From Antennarius striatus (lineage: Eukaryota; Chordata; Actinopteri; Lophiiformes; Antennariidae), in the NCBI RefSeq assembly GCF_040054535.1, contig NC_090795.1, positions 3,013,501 to 3,077,500 on the forward strand: a DNA stretch of 64,000 bases. The letters are read 5' to 3'. Position 1 is the first letter of the stretch. Every line of letters begins with the position of its first letter. A program made the position numbers and the translations under genes. The notes beneath the pieces are model-generated. The model made no database searches and was not told the origin of the DNA. It saw only the letters and a list, made by a program, of their open reading frames with translations. Below are positions 44,506 to 56,200 of the stretch, piece after piece.

Positions 44506-47500
44506 CATACAGGTATTTGTTTCCACACCCAGACTGACTGATCCCCGTGGCTCTAGAGGTTCAGATTGCCCTTGATGCACAAATGATTAAGGTCAGCTAA
44601 AGAACGAGAAAATTAAATGCTGCATTCCTGGTGATCAGGGAATTTACCGGACTCAGGAGGAAACTTTGAAGACTCTTCTCGCCAAGTCCGGAAAACTGGA
44701 GATACAGCATGTCCAGTACGATTATTCCCAATGCCAGCTCTTTGGTCGGTCGTGTTATTCTTTAGCTTGCAAGGGCTGCTTGCGCCGAACTACAAAAGAG
44801 GTTTCCTTTGATGGACTTCGCCCCAGTCGGTGATGTAGAAACTTCATAGAGCTTGATTGTAAAGTTTTTTTTTCTGTGTTTGTCAGACCGGGAAGCTTTT
44901 CAAAAGCCGTTGGGTATGAATCCCGCTTTGTGTTTGTGACCACTGGCCCGCCATTCCATTCCCTCATGCATCAGTAGCTTCCCTAATGAAGAGCAAAACA
45001 CCGGCACAGATGGACGAAAGAGAAGAGGAGGAGACGGCGGCAGATGAGTACGCAGAGACAAGGGAGGAGGATGAAGAACTCGTGACATTTAGAAGTACAA
45101 ACCCTCTCACGTTAGCATCACGTTAGCTACCGGCTCTACAGATGCTAATCATCCAGTCTAGGCATGGCTAATATGTAAAATTAACAATTTGAATGTTTTC
45201 ATAGGCACTATGTGCATGTAAGCACACTAATAGTAACCTTTAGCCCATGAATAGCATTGAGCAGAAATATCCTAATATTTCCAACACATGTCTCTGATGG
45301 ACCGGATCTGGATCCGCACCAGAATTCATAAAATAAATCCTGCTCATCTGGATTTATTTCTAACCCAGCGAATACACTCTTATCAAATGTGTGTGATTTG
45401 TTCACATGATGATTACGGCTTAACTAAACTGATCTTGAAGATGTTGAAATATGTTCTATGTAATAACGTGTTTTAAAAGTGGTTTTTTGTTTTTTAAATT
45501 TCTGCATCCATCCCTCTATCTGGATCCGCACTGAAATGGAATTGGGCTCCTCCTACTGGTGTTTTCTCATTATTAATGACCACCTGAGGCTAAACCTCAC
45601 TCACCTACATGAACTAGGAACTGCTAAAGTTCATATCACATTTAAACACTTGGACCGTTGAGAGAAAACTGAGACATAATGTACAGAAACGTCTCTCCTT
45701 GATCTGGAAAGAGGAGTTCAAAGATTTTAGAGCGAACATCATCTGATTGATGTCCTCTCTTACCTGAGCTTCACTCGCACAGAATCTCACAAAACCCAAC
45801 GCTGGTGTTCCCGTACGAAGCAACGAATCCACTTAATGTCAGAAAGATGAAACAAGCTTAAATACGTCCAGATGTACAACAACGGTATCGTCGGCCATTT
45901 TTAACGCGATAAAAACGTTGACATTTTTAGTAACCTTAATATAATTGTTCTGTGCAGACGTGACTTTCAAATGCACAATGGACTTAACAACCATATTTAG
46001 TTTGGAGATTCCAACAAGCTTCATTATTGCAAACCTTTATCACACCTCATAAACCACTGTAAAACTGGAGGACTGCAGCGTCGAACTGGACCACATGGTT
46101 TCAGCTTTTCCCCGTAGACAAGCGGCCTTGGCTCTTACAGTAACACCCGCTTCTGATTAAAACAAGCCCGTCTCCAGCTTTGTCCTTTTTAAGTCAACAT
46201 CGGAGCAAACTGGGGCCAGCTCCAGGTTAGGAGGGCAATCGCCTCAACCCCAAATCAGACTGATGGCTCTATTTACACGACAGCGTTTAGATTTTTGGAT
46301 ACAGATTCACATTATTTAAATGCTTTGCACGTACAAAGAAGGGCGATATTCAACACCCTGGGTGGTGTAGATGTTGAAACACTTGTCCCTTTGGAACAAT
46401 CAGATTTATGTTGTGTTGAAGGTTCTTTCTCACATGCCATCAACAGCTCCGAGTCAAATCCAAACAAAAAAAAACCCCTCAGAAAGCAAATAAACTCACA
46501 ACAGATGCACCCTGGCGATGGCGGATGTCTGTGTGTTGCCACACGTAGCACTGGTATGCGAGTCCGCAGCTCATCAAAATACATGGCATCATTTTGTGTT
46601 TTTACATCACCACATATATGCATTAACCACAACCACCGACCAACTTACGCCACTTCCAATTTCCTATTAGTGGTGCGAATCCAGACACAAACGCAAATAC
46701 CAACGACACAGCCTGCTAGCACTTCTCTCTGAGCAGTGATGGCATGACAAACTTGTCCACCTGCAGGCGAAAAATACCCATCAGTGGCCTGAGCAGTTTA
46801 AATTAGTCAACGATTCCCACATTGGACTAAGACCAGCCTTTCTACAAGTACAATAAAATTAGTCAAGCACTTACTGTGTAATCCTAACAGATGAAAAAAC
46901 TACATTTTGTTCAACAAAATAAATCCAGTTTTGCAGTTTCTCCATCAGCATTGAACGCTGCAGGTAATCCAGTCGCTCTACCACATATAACACAGTATCG
47001 TCTGCATAGAGGGTGATATTTTACATTTCGTACAATGAAATAAAGCTTACAATTCTTCTTATGTGTTAGTTGTTCACATCTTGGAGGATATTGCCAGACA
47101 TTGTAGATATTGTCTCCTTCATTGAGTTAAACATTGACCAGTAGCAGCTGCTGTTTTGAGTACTAGATTTGAGTTGTAAACATACTATGTTACCAATACA
47201 TCACGTCTCCATCCAGTTCTACTGGTTTATGAAAAAAGGCAAGGTGTAATAAATGCAGGGGTTAAAACGAGGTTTAAAGGCCAATAAAAAGACGTCTTAG
47301 AGCTACGCGGAAATGTGAAGTTCAGATCTCTGTGGTTTTCTCAACACTAATGAGGCCTTTCTCATTGATGTCGTCATTTGAGTCATTGTTAAAACCACAA
47401 AACATTGATTACGGGAGCTTTAAAGACATTTTAAATATATGTACACATGCCATCATCCTTTGTTTTTTTCCCCCTCTTCATTCCTGCGTTCTCTCTCTCA

Positions 47501-48619
47501 TGTCTCTGAAGCTATTCAAATGCCGTGGCTCTCATTTGATCTCCAGTATCAGACATCTGGAGTACTGTTCTCCCGAAACACCTGTTTTCAATTCAGACAA
47601 CCGACAGAAACATTTGATTGTCTCTCACAAGCAGACCGTTTTTTTCCTCTCGCTCTGACTCTCAAGGCTTCTTATGTTTAAAAGCAAATAGCAGCTTTTC
47701 TATAAGTTACAGAGGGATGAATAATTTGAAATTGATTAAAAACCATCCAGAGGATAAAAAAAACAGTGTATAATTTTCCAGGTATTGTGTTTTGAAATTT
47801 TGGCACCTTAGCCGCTGCTTTGAAATAGATTCAGCATGTTGTCCATTAGGGGGGTGAGTAAAGTCTCATTTTTACACTTTTACCCATAACTTAAGGAAAA
47901 ATAATCAGTGTTTGGATTGTCAAGTAAAGATATTACTACTGCAGTCACGTAAGAGGTGGAATAATTTGTCTGGATGAGCTTTGTTTGGGTACCCGTTATG
48001 CTAAATTTATTTTTATGTTGTGAATCTCTAAAAACATTAGTTTTATTTGAGCACTGCGGTTGATGTTCTTTGGGAATCAAAAAACCCGACATGTCAACAC
48101 TGTTTTTATAAGCTATGTGAAAATGGAGTGCGATTTCATTTTTTGGCAAAATATATATTCATTTTATTTGGTGTTGAACAATTATGCATGCATTGATGTT
48201 CCAGACATGTGCAGGGTGCCAATCACAGAACAAAGAAGAAAAAAAAAATCACTAAAGACAACAAAGTGAGAATAAAGTTGCCATTTCACTGGTGGCTTTT
48301 CTGCCAAATCCCTGAAACATTACTGTGCCTAATTGTTTAGAGGCAATACATGCACAGGAACAACACAGTATGAGGATGTCATACCATACCATAATACTAT
48401 GTTAAACTAATATGACCATTAAACACGATAGAGGCTATCAATGCACCTATTTCAATATAAACACTGTCTTCTCAGTGTATTCTCACGTGTATTCATAATT
48501 TTCATATGCAAGTATTCTATAGTATAAATGAAAAAGATAAATAAATATCATCAAAAATTAAAATGTTCACAGCTCTTTCGAGACGAGAGCATTACAGGAA
48601 GTGGGAGTGTATTTCCTGT

Positions 48620-48940
48620 GTGATATTTGGATGACAGGTTTGATAGCACTCTCATGTTGGCACAGTACAGTACAAAGCTAGCCTGGTTAGCCTAGCCCAT
48701 GCACTGGGTGCAGAGAGATAGCAAACTATAATAGTGTAAAAACAACCAACATCTAGTCCTGGATGTTAGGAACACTTTCGTGCAGTAGTTTTTGTATGTA
48801 TTTAATATAATGTATAGCGAGAGCTGATTCCCGCTGTTTCCAGTCTTTGAGCTAAGCTAAGCTAACAGCTGCCATGATTTAATCCATCATCTCTTTTAAC
48901 TCTCTGTAAAGTGAATAATTATAAGTCCTTCAATGTCAAG
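48620..48940. repeat. Teleost interspersed repeat with GCTAAGCTAA motif
   Basis: Begins with a CACTCTCATGT segment, passes through AGCTAGCCTGGTTAGCCTAGC, and ends with TTTCCAGTCTTTGAGCTAAG plus GCTAAC. These pieces belong to a repeat I recall as common in teleost sequence. The two ends have opposite orientation, so the copy has a fold-back layout. Confidence 0.5.
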
Positions 48941-49023
48941 TCATCGCTTTAAATGTCTAATTATATAACACAAAAAGGCTAACATACATGTTAAATATGT
49001 GCAGGAACAGATGGATATACTGT

Positions 49024-49153
49024 ACATATCAAACACACACACATACAAGCACACATATAGAAGCCCCACTATACTGTACACACACTCATACACACTCATA
49101 CACACAAGACACATGCGCACACACACACACACACGCACACACACACACACACT
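49024..49153. repeat. Imperfect CA-rich microsatellite
   Basis: CA runs interrupted by CATACAAG, CTCATA and GCGCA variants; probably near the 3' UTR of the minus-strand gene. Confidence 0.8.
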
Positions 49154-49440
49154 CTTCATAAGGAGTTGGTCGCTGCTCAACCAGCCGAAGTACCTGTAGC
49201 GAAAAGCAGTACTTACACTTAAGATATGTAAATTATATAACAGATTTCACAATAAATGTCCGATGCATTACATTTTAATATGACAAAATATATGTAACAG
49301 ATGAATAACGTTTTTCATCGTTAGTATTTCTTCCTAAATTTGGTTAATTGTTGAATCTGCTCTGCAATTCAATCCCGTGCAAACTTTTCACAAATGTAAT
49401 GAAGGCGTTTTTTTTCTTTTTTTGGGGGGCGGGGGGCGGG

Positions 49441-50972
49441 TCACACCGAGACCCAGACGATTGAAATGTTCGTGCCGCCCTCATGTGTTATCTGGTTAAC
49501 TCTTCCACGGATGCAGTCCAGAGTTACGTACACCGTCGTACCGTTCTGGACCTGAAATGAGGCCCTCAGGCCGATACTGGCCCACTGGCTCCCTTCAGGC
49601 ATATACCCAGACACCTGCTGAGCCACAGGACCCGCCTGCCCGCCTTGACCCCCATCCTGCTGCAAGGTGAGTTTTATAATATTGCAAGAGTGTATCAGCT
49701 TCAGGTTAATGGCTATGTTCGCCGTCCCTTTTTCGCGGAATATAAAATTCTTGCGGTAATTCGGTTCCCCCGAACGGGCCAGACGGACCTGCGGCGTGTC
49801 CGGGCTGATCTGCTGGAACAACAGCGGTTTATTCCTGACGGCTCCAAAGGGAAGACCGGTCCTGGCCACGGTGGCGGTCAGTGCTGACGACACCGCCGAA
49901 GGGATCCAGATGAGGCTCAGCATGCTGATCCCAGTGCTGTCCCCGAAGTAGCGGATGTTGCACTGTGACGGAGACGCCACCTCGAAGCTGAGCGTGTCCC
50001 CGCTGTCCACGCTGATGGCGCCGGACAGGGCGATGGAGGTATCCCGGTAGTTGACACCCGTCTTGAAGGCCTGCATCACCTCCTGGCCGGTGCCGTTACG
50101 GTTAGTGTAGGCGATCAAGGAGAAACCCTCACGAATGCAGGTGTGGCCCATGGAATAAAGAGCCTGTTGGAGGACGAACTTGACAACACCGCTTTCCGTA
50201 AAGCGCACGCCACGGTTGTCGTGGGTTAGGATGATCATGTATGGATCGGATACTGAGGTCATCCGGAAAGTTGGGCGGTAGCTGGTTTGATAGTGCGCCA
50301 AAAGGGACATCTGTGCCGTCATAGCCACGGCACCGGTGTCATGTGACAGCCAGAGGAGGCTGAAGGACGGGGCGGCGATGTCGTAGACGTGGAGATCCTT
50401 GCTTCGGTTGCAGTGTTGATTCGGACTCTTCAGCAGCAGAGTCAAGGTGTTGTTTGGCTCCACTTCAACTCCGCTGCTAACGCTAACACCCTGGAAGTAC
50501 TTCCCGTCTGGTTGCTCAATCCGGATGCTGCTGAGGTCCTGACTCTCCTCCTCCTGGCTGCCATTGAGCCTCATTCCCACCTGGAGGAAGTTCCTGCAGC
50601 TGTGCTTTATGGCGAAGTTGTGATCCAACCAAACCAGACCGTGCTGAAGAAACGTCACCTGTCCCGCTTCATTGGCTAACAGATCGGTGGTCTCTTTGCC
50701 CCGGATGTTCAGTTGAAGCCCTGAGAAAACGTTGGCGACACCGGTCCGAGGAGAAGGAAGTCCCACATTGGCCCCCCAAGACTGGGACAGACGGCTTTCT
50801 GACGTCAGGCCACAGACCGCATCACTGGCAGCAGTGCAGGGAACGGCGACGGCTTCTCCATCGCAGTCGGAACAGGCCTGACACTCCTCCAGCTCCTGGT
50901 TGTAGTAGTAGCCGTGACCACACAATCCCATCATCGCTTCCCTCTCAGATACTCCCAGACACCTGAACCCCC
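49441..50972 (-). CDS. Exon 4 of the secreted gene: TNFR-type unit and three C1q/TNF-like domains
   Basis: 1532 bp terminal coding exon. It starts with the end of the EGF module, then a second TNFR-type unit (CGHGYYYNQELEECQACSDC). The three repeated domains of about 130 residues each share a strand pattern: a cysteine after a hydrophobic strand (HSCRNFLQVGM, HTCIREGFSLI, HSCNIIKLTL), a turn of the type VEPNNTLTLLL / VDSGDTLSFEV / VQNGTTVYVTL, and a closing strand (FSLLWLS, LSLIWIPS, ISIVWVS). This is the C1q/TNF jelly-roll layout. The fold call is from pattern, not alignment. Confidence 0.8.
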
Positions 50973-53255
50973 CTGTGTGGAAAACGGCACAATACAGGTC
51001 ATGTTTCACTTAATTCTACGCATTTTTGTTCAACATATGAGGAAAATCCAAGATGCAATCTGTGCTTCAGGACAACACCGCCAGTTGGCGGATGGATACA
51101 ACATCAGTGAGACCGGATCTCGTTCTCGTCGGTGGAGTAAAGACGTAGCTCGTGTGTTCTCCTGACTTCTGCATTTCTTTTCATTCTTTATCACTATTTA
51201 TGTAACTTATATATAATTAATTATACACAGGTAAAGTAGGCATGTCAATCAGTTAAAAAAATATTAAAAAACAATATATGTTTTCATAATTTAGAGGATA
51301 TGGGGCATTTTTTACAAATGTTGGAATGGATTAAAATGATTTTAGTCATTTTAAACGGAAAAATGTATATTCTACAAACTCATTCACGGAACGGATTAAA
51401 CGGATTAAACTCTTATCTCGAGGTTCTACTCTAACTTTTACTTTCCACGTTTAGGAGATAAAGATGCTAACAATCGGTTAAAATAAGGAATGTGTTGAAC
51501 TCACCTGGAGTGTTGAGGCACTTCACTCGTTCTCCACAAATGTGTGGTAGTTCAAGGCATTCATCTCTGTCCTGCAATTAATGCATAATAACGTTCAGGA
51601 TATTTTGAAACATACCAGCATCACTTGTTTAAAGCTTTGTAAGGTGAAAGGGTTTAAGCCAAAAGGAAATACCTGGCACATCCTGTCTGCTGCGAGAGAA
51701 CACTGTGAGATCAGGAAGAAGCCCGGTGGACACATGGTGCACTTCTCACACTGCGGTGGGTCCCTCTGGAAATCACAGTACTCCTCATGCCCACAGGGCA
51801 AAGGACACCCCAGCAGAGGCTGAGGGAAATGAGCGTCTCCGACTACGTCCACCACCTTGGAGTCCACGTCCGCTTTGTGCACGGCGTAGGACTTCTGCAG
51901 GTGGCTGCGGGCTTGGCTTTGCAGACCCGCCAGGTGGTTCTGGAAGTAGCTCTGCAGCTCGCCCTGCAGGCCCTGGAAGGACACCTGCTTGACGGTGTCG
52001 GCGAGGAGGCCGTACTGGGCCTTCACCACGTCCATCTGCTCGTACATGCGCCGCTGCTGCTCCAGGATCTCCCTCTGCTGGGACAGCAGTGCCTCTTGTT
52101 GGTCTGCCAGCTTCTTCTGAAGGTCGTGGATGACTACCTGCTGGGTTTGCAGGGCCTCCACCAGCTTCTCCTGCCCCTTGGCAAGCTGGAGATGCAAGAT
52201 GAGGGCATCTTCTGAGGGAACTTCATTCTCCCCTGAGAGGAAAGGCAAATTAAAAGATGGTCTCAGACAAGATGTGTTGTTAGCGGACATTATTTGACAT
52301 CAGGAACAAAGCGTGGACTGACCACTGTAATTCTAGTCTCACCATGGCAAATGCAATTAAAGTTTTCTGGATCAACATGCAGGAACAGTCCTTTTTAAAC
52401 TATAACACTCTTTTGTTAAAAAACAACCCTTTAATTTAAAAAAGTTATAATTCTTTATTTAAAATAACAACCAGCCATGTCTCTGTCTGCGAAAATCTGT
52501 GCGTAATTGAGCACCTAACATATTTTACTGAATGACATAATCAGCGCGTCACTTCTTAAGGCATTTATAGTTTTGGAAGACTATGACGAGGATGATGATG
52601 ATGATAGCAGACCTGGTTTAATGTCACACGTCAGCTGGACACCCAAAGGTGCGCCGCCAAGTTCCGTCGACGGATATCCAAGCTCAGGAAAGTCTCCCAG
52701 AAACTGTGCGGCTTTGTCGGACACATGGACGGGAGGAAGCTGGCTGGAGGTGGCAGCGCCGCTCTCCTCCATGCCGGCCAGACATCCCTCACCCACACAG
52801 GACTTGGCTCGATTTTTTGGCCGTATCCTCAGTGGAAGTCTGCACTCTAAACCTCTGCACTCTCGGGTGTCATTGGTGGGCTGAAACTGTTTTCCATGCG
52901 CGGCGCAATCCCCCTCGGTGCACCCTGCAGGTAGATATTCGTGCGCTCTGCTCCGCGCGTCGCCGTGGCGCCCGCGGAGGGGCAGGACGGCCACGGGATA
53001 GGCTTCAGGAACTACCCTGGCAGAGTTCGGGTACGCGTGGTGCTGGCTGGAAACTATCTGCGGTGCCCTCCCTTTGGTTGTCGGGTTAAACTGCCGCGCA
53101 AGTCTGGAGGTTCTGCCGCCCGCGCAGTGCGCTCCTGTGCAGGGTCTTGGATCGCTGCTTTCCGCGCCGTAACAGTGCGTCCCACGGCAAACCTCCGCGG
53201 AAGCACGCGTGGATATCCAAGACACCAACAACACCAAGGGGGTTATTAAAACCAT
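49441..53255 (-). CDS. Predicted secreted TNFR/EGF/C1q-TNF-like multidomain protein
   Basis: Four exons on the minus strand with matching phases: 53255-52613, 52232-51673, 51571-51505, 50972-49441 (stop TGA at 49443-49441). Total 2802 bp, 933 residues. Residues 1-20 (MVLITPLVLLVSWISTRASA) form a signal peptide. Residues about 21-214 hold five C-x4-C motifs (CRGTHC, CTGAHC, CTEGDC, CRGLEC, CVGEGC). About 220-340 is a Gln/Leu-rich coiled coil. About 350-401 is a TNF-receptor-type cysteine-rich unit (CEKCTMCPPGFF ... AADRMC). Residues 402-428, mostly exon 3, are calcium-binding EGF-like (DRDECLELPHIC ... NTPGGFRC). 441-477 is a second TNFR-type unit. About 505-933 are three tandem beta-sandwich domains of C1q/TNF type (for example SGDTLSFEVASP and NISIVWVSV). 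There are several N-glycosylation sequons and no membrane segment, so it is probably secreted and oligomeric. I do not recognise a named gene. Confidence 0.85.
51505..51571 (-). CDS. Exon 3 of the secreted gene: small EGF-like exon
   Basis: 67 bp, 22 codons plus one base, flanked by ATTGCAG acceptor and CCAG/GTGAGT donor. Encodes DRDECLELPHICGERVKCLN then TPG, a calcium-binding EGF start (D-x-D-E-C). The remaining cysteine comes from the next exon (GGFRC). Its frame joins both neighbours exactly. Confidence 0.8.
51673..52232 (-). CDS. Exon 2 of the secreted gene: coiled coil plus TNFR-type unit
   Basis: 560 bp. Long heptad-like run (AKGQEKLVEALQTQQ, LLSQQREILEQQRRMYEQM) suited to trimer or higher oligomer formation. 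Then a cysteine-rich tail (CPLPCGHEEYC, CEKCTMCPPGFFLISQC, DRMC) resembling a TNF-receptor repeat. Ends in phase 0, so the next exon is a clean EGF-type module. Confidence 0.82.
52613..53255 (-). CDS. Exon 1 of the secreted TNFR/C1q-TNF-like gene: signal peptide and C-x4-C repeats
   Basis: 643 bp, 214 codons plus one base. After the signal peptide come five hexapeptides with two cysteines four residues apart. Two units repeat more widely: CTGAHC is followed by QFNPT and CTEGDC by QFQPTNDT, which looks like an internal duplication. The rest is basic and proline-rich. The donor is AAACCAG/GTCTGC at 52613. A strong acceptor (pyrimidine-rich tract, TTTGCAG) sits 15 bp before the ATG at 53271-53273, so a non-coding 5' exon may exist upstream. 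Confidence 0.8.
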
Positions 53256-56200
53256 CGTGTGCGTCTTTCACTGCAAACGAAGGGGGGGGGGGGGATAAAA
53301 AACCCGTTTTACTGTGTTGAATTTTTTTTCTTAGATGATGCGTCTGGAAAAGGTTAGGATCCAAAAACTGTTGCAGGAGAAGTCAATCCTTTTCCCGTCA
53401 CAGCTGAAGACATGAGGCTCTAAATTGTGGACAGATCATTTACCTTCTGCTCCGTGGGTTCGGTGGGAATGGCTTTCACTGACTGTCAGTGAGGAATAAA
53501 AACATTAGACACACGCACCGCTGCTCGCCGTCTCCATGCCTGAGCCGCTCTGACTGAGCGCTCCTGCGCTCCAGTGTCAGTTTGTGGCATTCCTCAGACT
53601 TAATTAGCATCAGGTTTCCACGACCACAAATTAACCCCTCACCTCCCGTGGCCTCCATAGAAGAATTCCCCCCACTGGGAGAAAGAAAAAAGAAAGAAAG
53701 CAGGGTCAAACTTTTTTTCTAAATCACAATATTGGTTCGAATTTTCATTTTAAAATAGTGTCTCTTCCGTCTGTCCTCCACACCTTTCATCTTTATTTCC
53801 CCAGATAACTGTCGCCGTTCATTTTGCTCTCTATTTACTTTCCTATGACCTTATGACCATCCCCAGTTTCAAAAAGTGACATGTTTTTTTGTTCGGCACA
53901 TCCTGATTGTTGAGACAGCTGCTGGTCCGACGTGTATATTGGCCTTGTCAACACACAGCACCCCACTTTATAGACAAAGCCAACAAAGGTCAAACTCTTC
54001 GTCGAGGGGGACTCCAGGCAGAAGTCAGGAATTTGATACCTACAGCTGCTTTCTGGACATTGTCCTCCTATTTTAGTGCTACGACACAATCACACGTCCA
54101 GCGGGAGGTCACCTGAGGCTGACGTGTGATGGGATGTGTTATGATGTCATCCTTCAAGGTCAGGCTGGTATGGACGAAGGCTGACGAATCACACCCTTGA
54201 AAATAAAGCTGTGAGTTAATCACACATTATCTGACAGATGTGTTTTAAATGAAAATGCGATCATATATTGATCGAGTTTCATGTTTTTGATTGATTTATT
54301 TAAGGATTCCCTATCAGCTGATCAGTTAATGGAAAACTAAGAAATTTACATTGAGATGAAAATGACATAAAAGTCATTTTATAGACTAAGATTTTGCAAC
54401 CCATAGAATAATATCATAATAATCATTTAGCTCTTTAGTATTTAATAATTTGTTATTATACATATGTATAATATAGAACACTTGTAACTTATATTTCTTC
54501 TCAGTATCTCATAATGTTGGCTTTTGAAATTTGTTTGACAGTGTTAGAGTTAGCATGTCATTTATTTTAAATATCTATTATAAATCTCCTTCAGTTTTAA
54601 CACAGTTTTTAATGATTAGTTCAAATGTACGACTCATTATTTCATCATTTTGACTTTTTGGAGGTTTTTATTTTCCTCATGTTGATTTACCGCAAGTTTT
54701 TAACATCATTAATGCAACTAAACTCAGTTTCTCTCATGCAAAAAGTTTTGCTTGAACTGTTGCTCCACCAAGAAAAATCAGGACTGCAGGCTCAGTAGCA
54801 CGGAGGGCTTCACGCCACCCAGGATTCCATTTGACGTGTACAGTACATCTGAGCACAAACAGAGGGCACTCCAACACTCCTGTACGCATCCCGTTTCACA
54901 TCATCACAATGACAGTTTGTCTTCTGCAGCAGAGTCTTTGACAAATGCTTATCGTTTTGCAAGGTGCACGCTGGTTTTGTCATCATCACCCCATTTTCTT
55001 TCAGTTCAGAGAAGCTCAAGAAAAGGTATTACGAGGTGTGTCGGTGCACTTAGATTTACCACAATGGAAACTTTAATTGCAAGTAATGCAACTATAATAA
55101 GCATAAAATTGCTTTTTGAATCGTGCAATATCAGATGAATGCACTGAAAAACAGTGTTGCACAGTTTTTTCTGACTGTGATGTTTGAGTAGAAGCAACAA
55201 GGTGGAAAAAAAAACATCCCTCTCTTTGCTGCAGAGTTTTTCCTCCCTGGATCTGTTTGACAAATGTTCTGCTGGCGTTGAGGAGAAACTCGCAGCTAAT
55301 GGGAGCCGGCCTTTGTCCATGTGTTTGTCAACCTCTTTAAGAGAAAGGAAATGAGTGGCAGTCGGGGCACATGCCTGTACCCGGGCGTTTGTTTAATACA
55401 TCATGAGTCAAAGGCTCTCGGAGGTGTTCAAGGTTATTTGGTTTCTCCTTGTGGCGTTCAGTTTTTTTCTGATGACAGGGTTTTCCCTGGAGAGGGTGGT
55501 CGGACATTCCCATTGGACGCTGCTTCTTGGGGAGGAAACAGAACACATAATAATACTATTTTCTTCTCTAAACAGCTTACGAGGCTCAAAACGAGGCCAG
55601 AAAGGGGGGTGGAAGTTAACTGAAGTCCAATAATGGACCGTTTGCTTCTAGATGAGAAATCTTGTTTTTTTGGCCTCCCAGGTTGACTCAAGGAGAAATG
55701 CAAATAAACAGCGTTATCTGCCTCGGCGTGGTCAGATAAGAGGTGGAGGCTATTCATAGCTCCACAGCTTGCCACTGAAGATAACTGACCTTGTTGCACC
55801 ACACCGGTGTCTTAAGGTACTTCCTCCTTGACACTGGGCAAATGAAGGCGTGCTCGAGTATGGTTGGAAGCATAAATACTTATGCTTATACATAAATACT
55901 TAGCATAATACAAACATTGCACAACAAGTAATTAATGAATCTGTCTGTAGGTGAGTTAGTTTTTCGGGGGATTACATCACTGGGGGTTTCTCCTTAGTCT
56001 CCTGGAGTCTGGTGTGACGTGTCACGCTACAACTCCTGCTAAAGCCCTGCTGTGAATCAGCTTCAGCGTGGTCAATAATTAACCGCTACATTCCTCCTGC
56101 TGAATCAGCCGTTCTCTCAATCGCAGCAAAACCTCTCCTATCGTCCAAAACAACCTCATTGTCGACGCTACAGCGGTTGTCTATCGGGGGGGCCGCGATT

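Larger units (their letters stand above)
38680..49440. other. Gene-poor intergenic region between gad2 and the minus-strand gene
   Basis: About 10.7 kb in which I find no coding exon I can relate to a protein family. It holds a GGAA tract (about 40244-40265), a possible interspersed repeat at 39700-40140, a (CA)n tract at 44426-44503, an imperfect CA/CAT-rich tract at 49024-49153 and a GCTAAGCTAA-type repeat at 48620-48940. The stretch 41000-43500 is less AT-rich and has several open frames on both strands, none with a recognisable motif. The 3' UTR of the minus-strand gene must lie at the upper end, below 49441. Confidence 0.5.

Noticed and set aside
52573..53249. Plus-strand open frames of about 100-146 codons opposite exon 1 of the secreted gene
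   Set aside because: Antisense shadows; the minus strand has the signal peptide, consistent splice sites and downstream domains.
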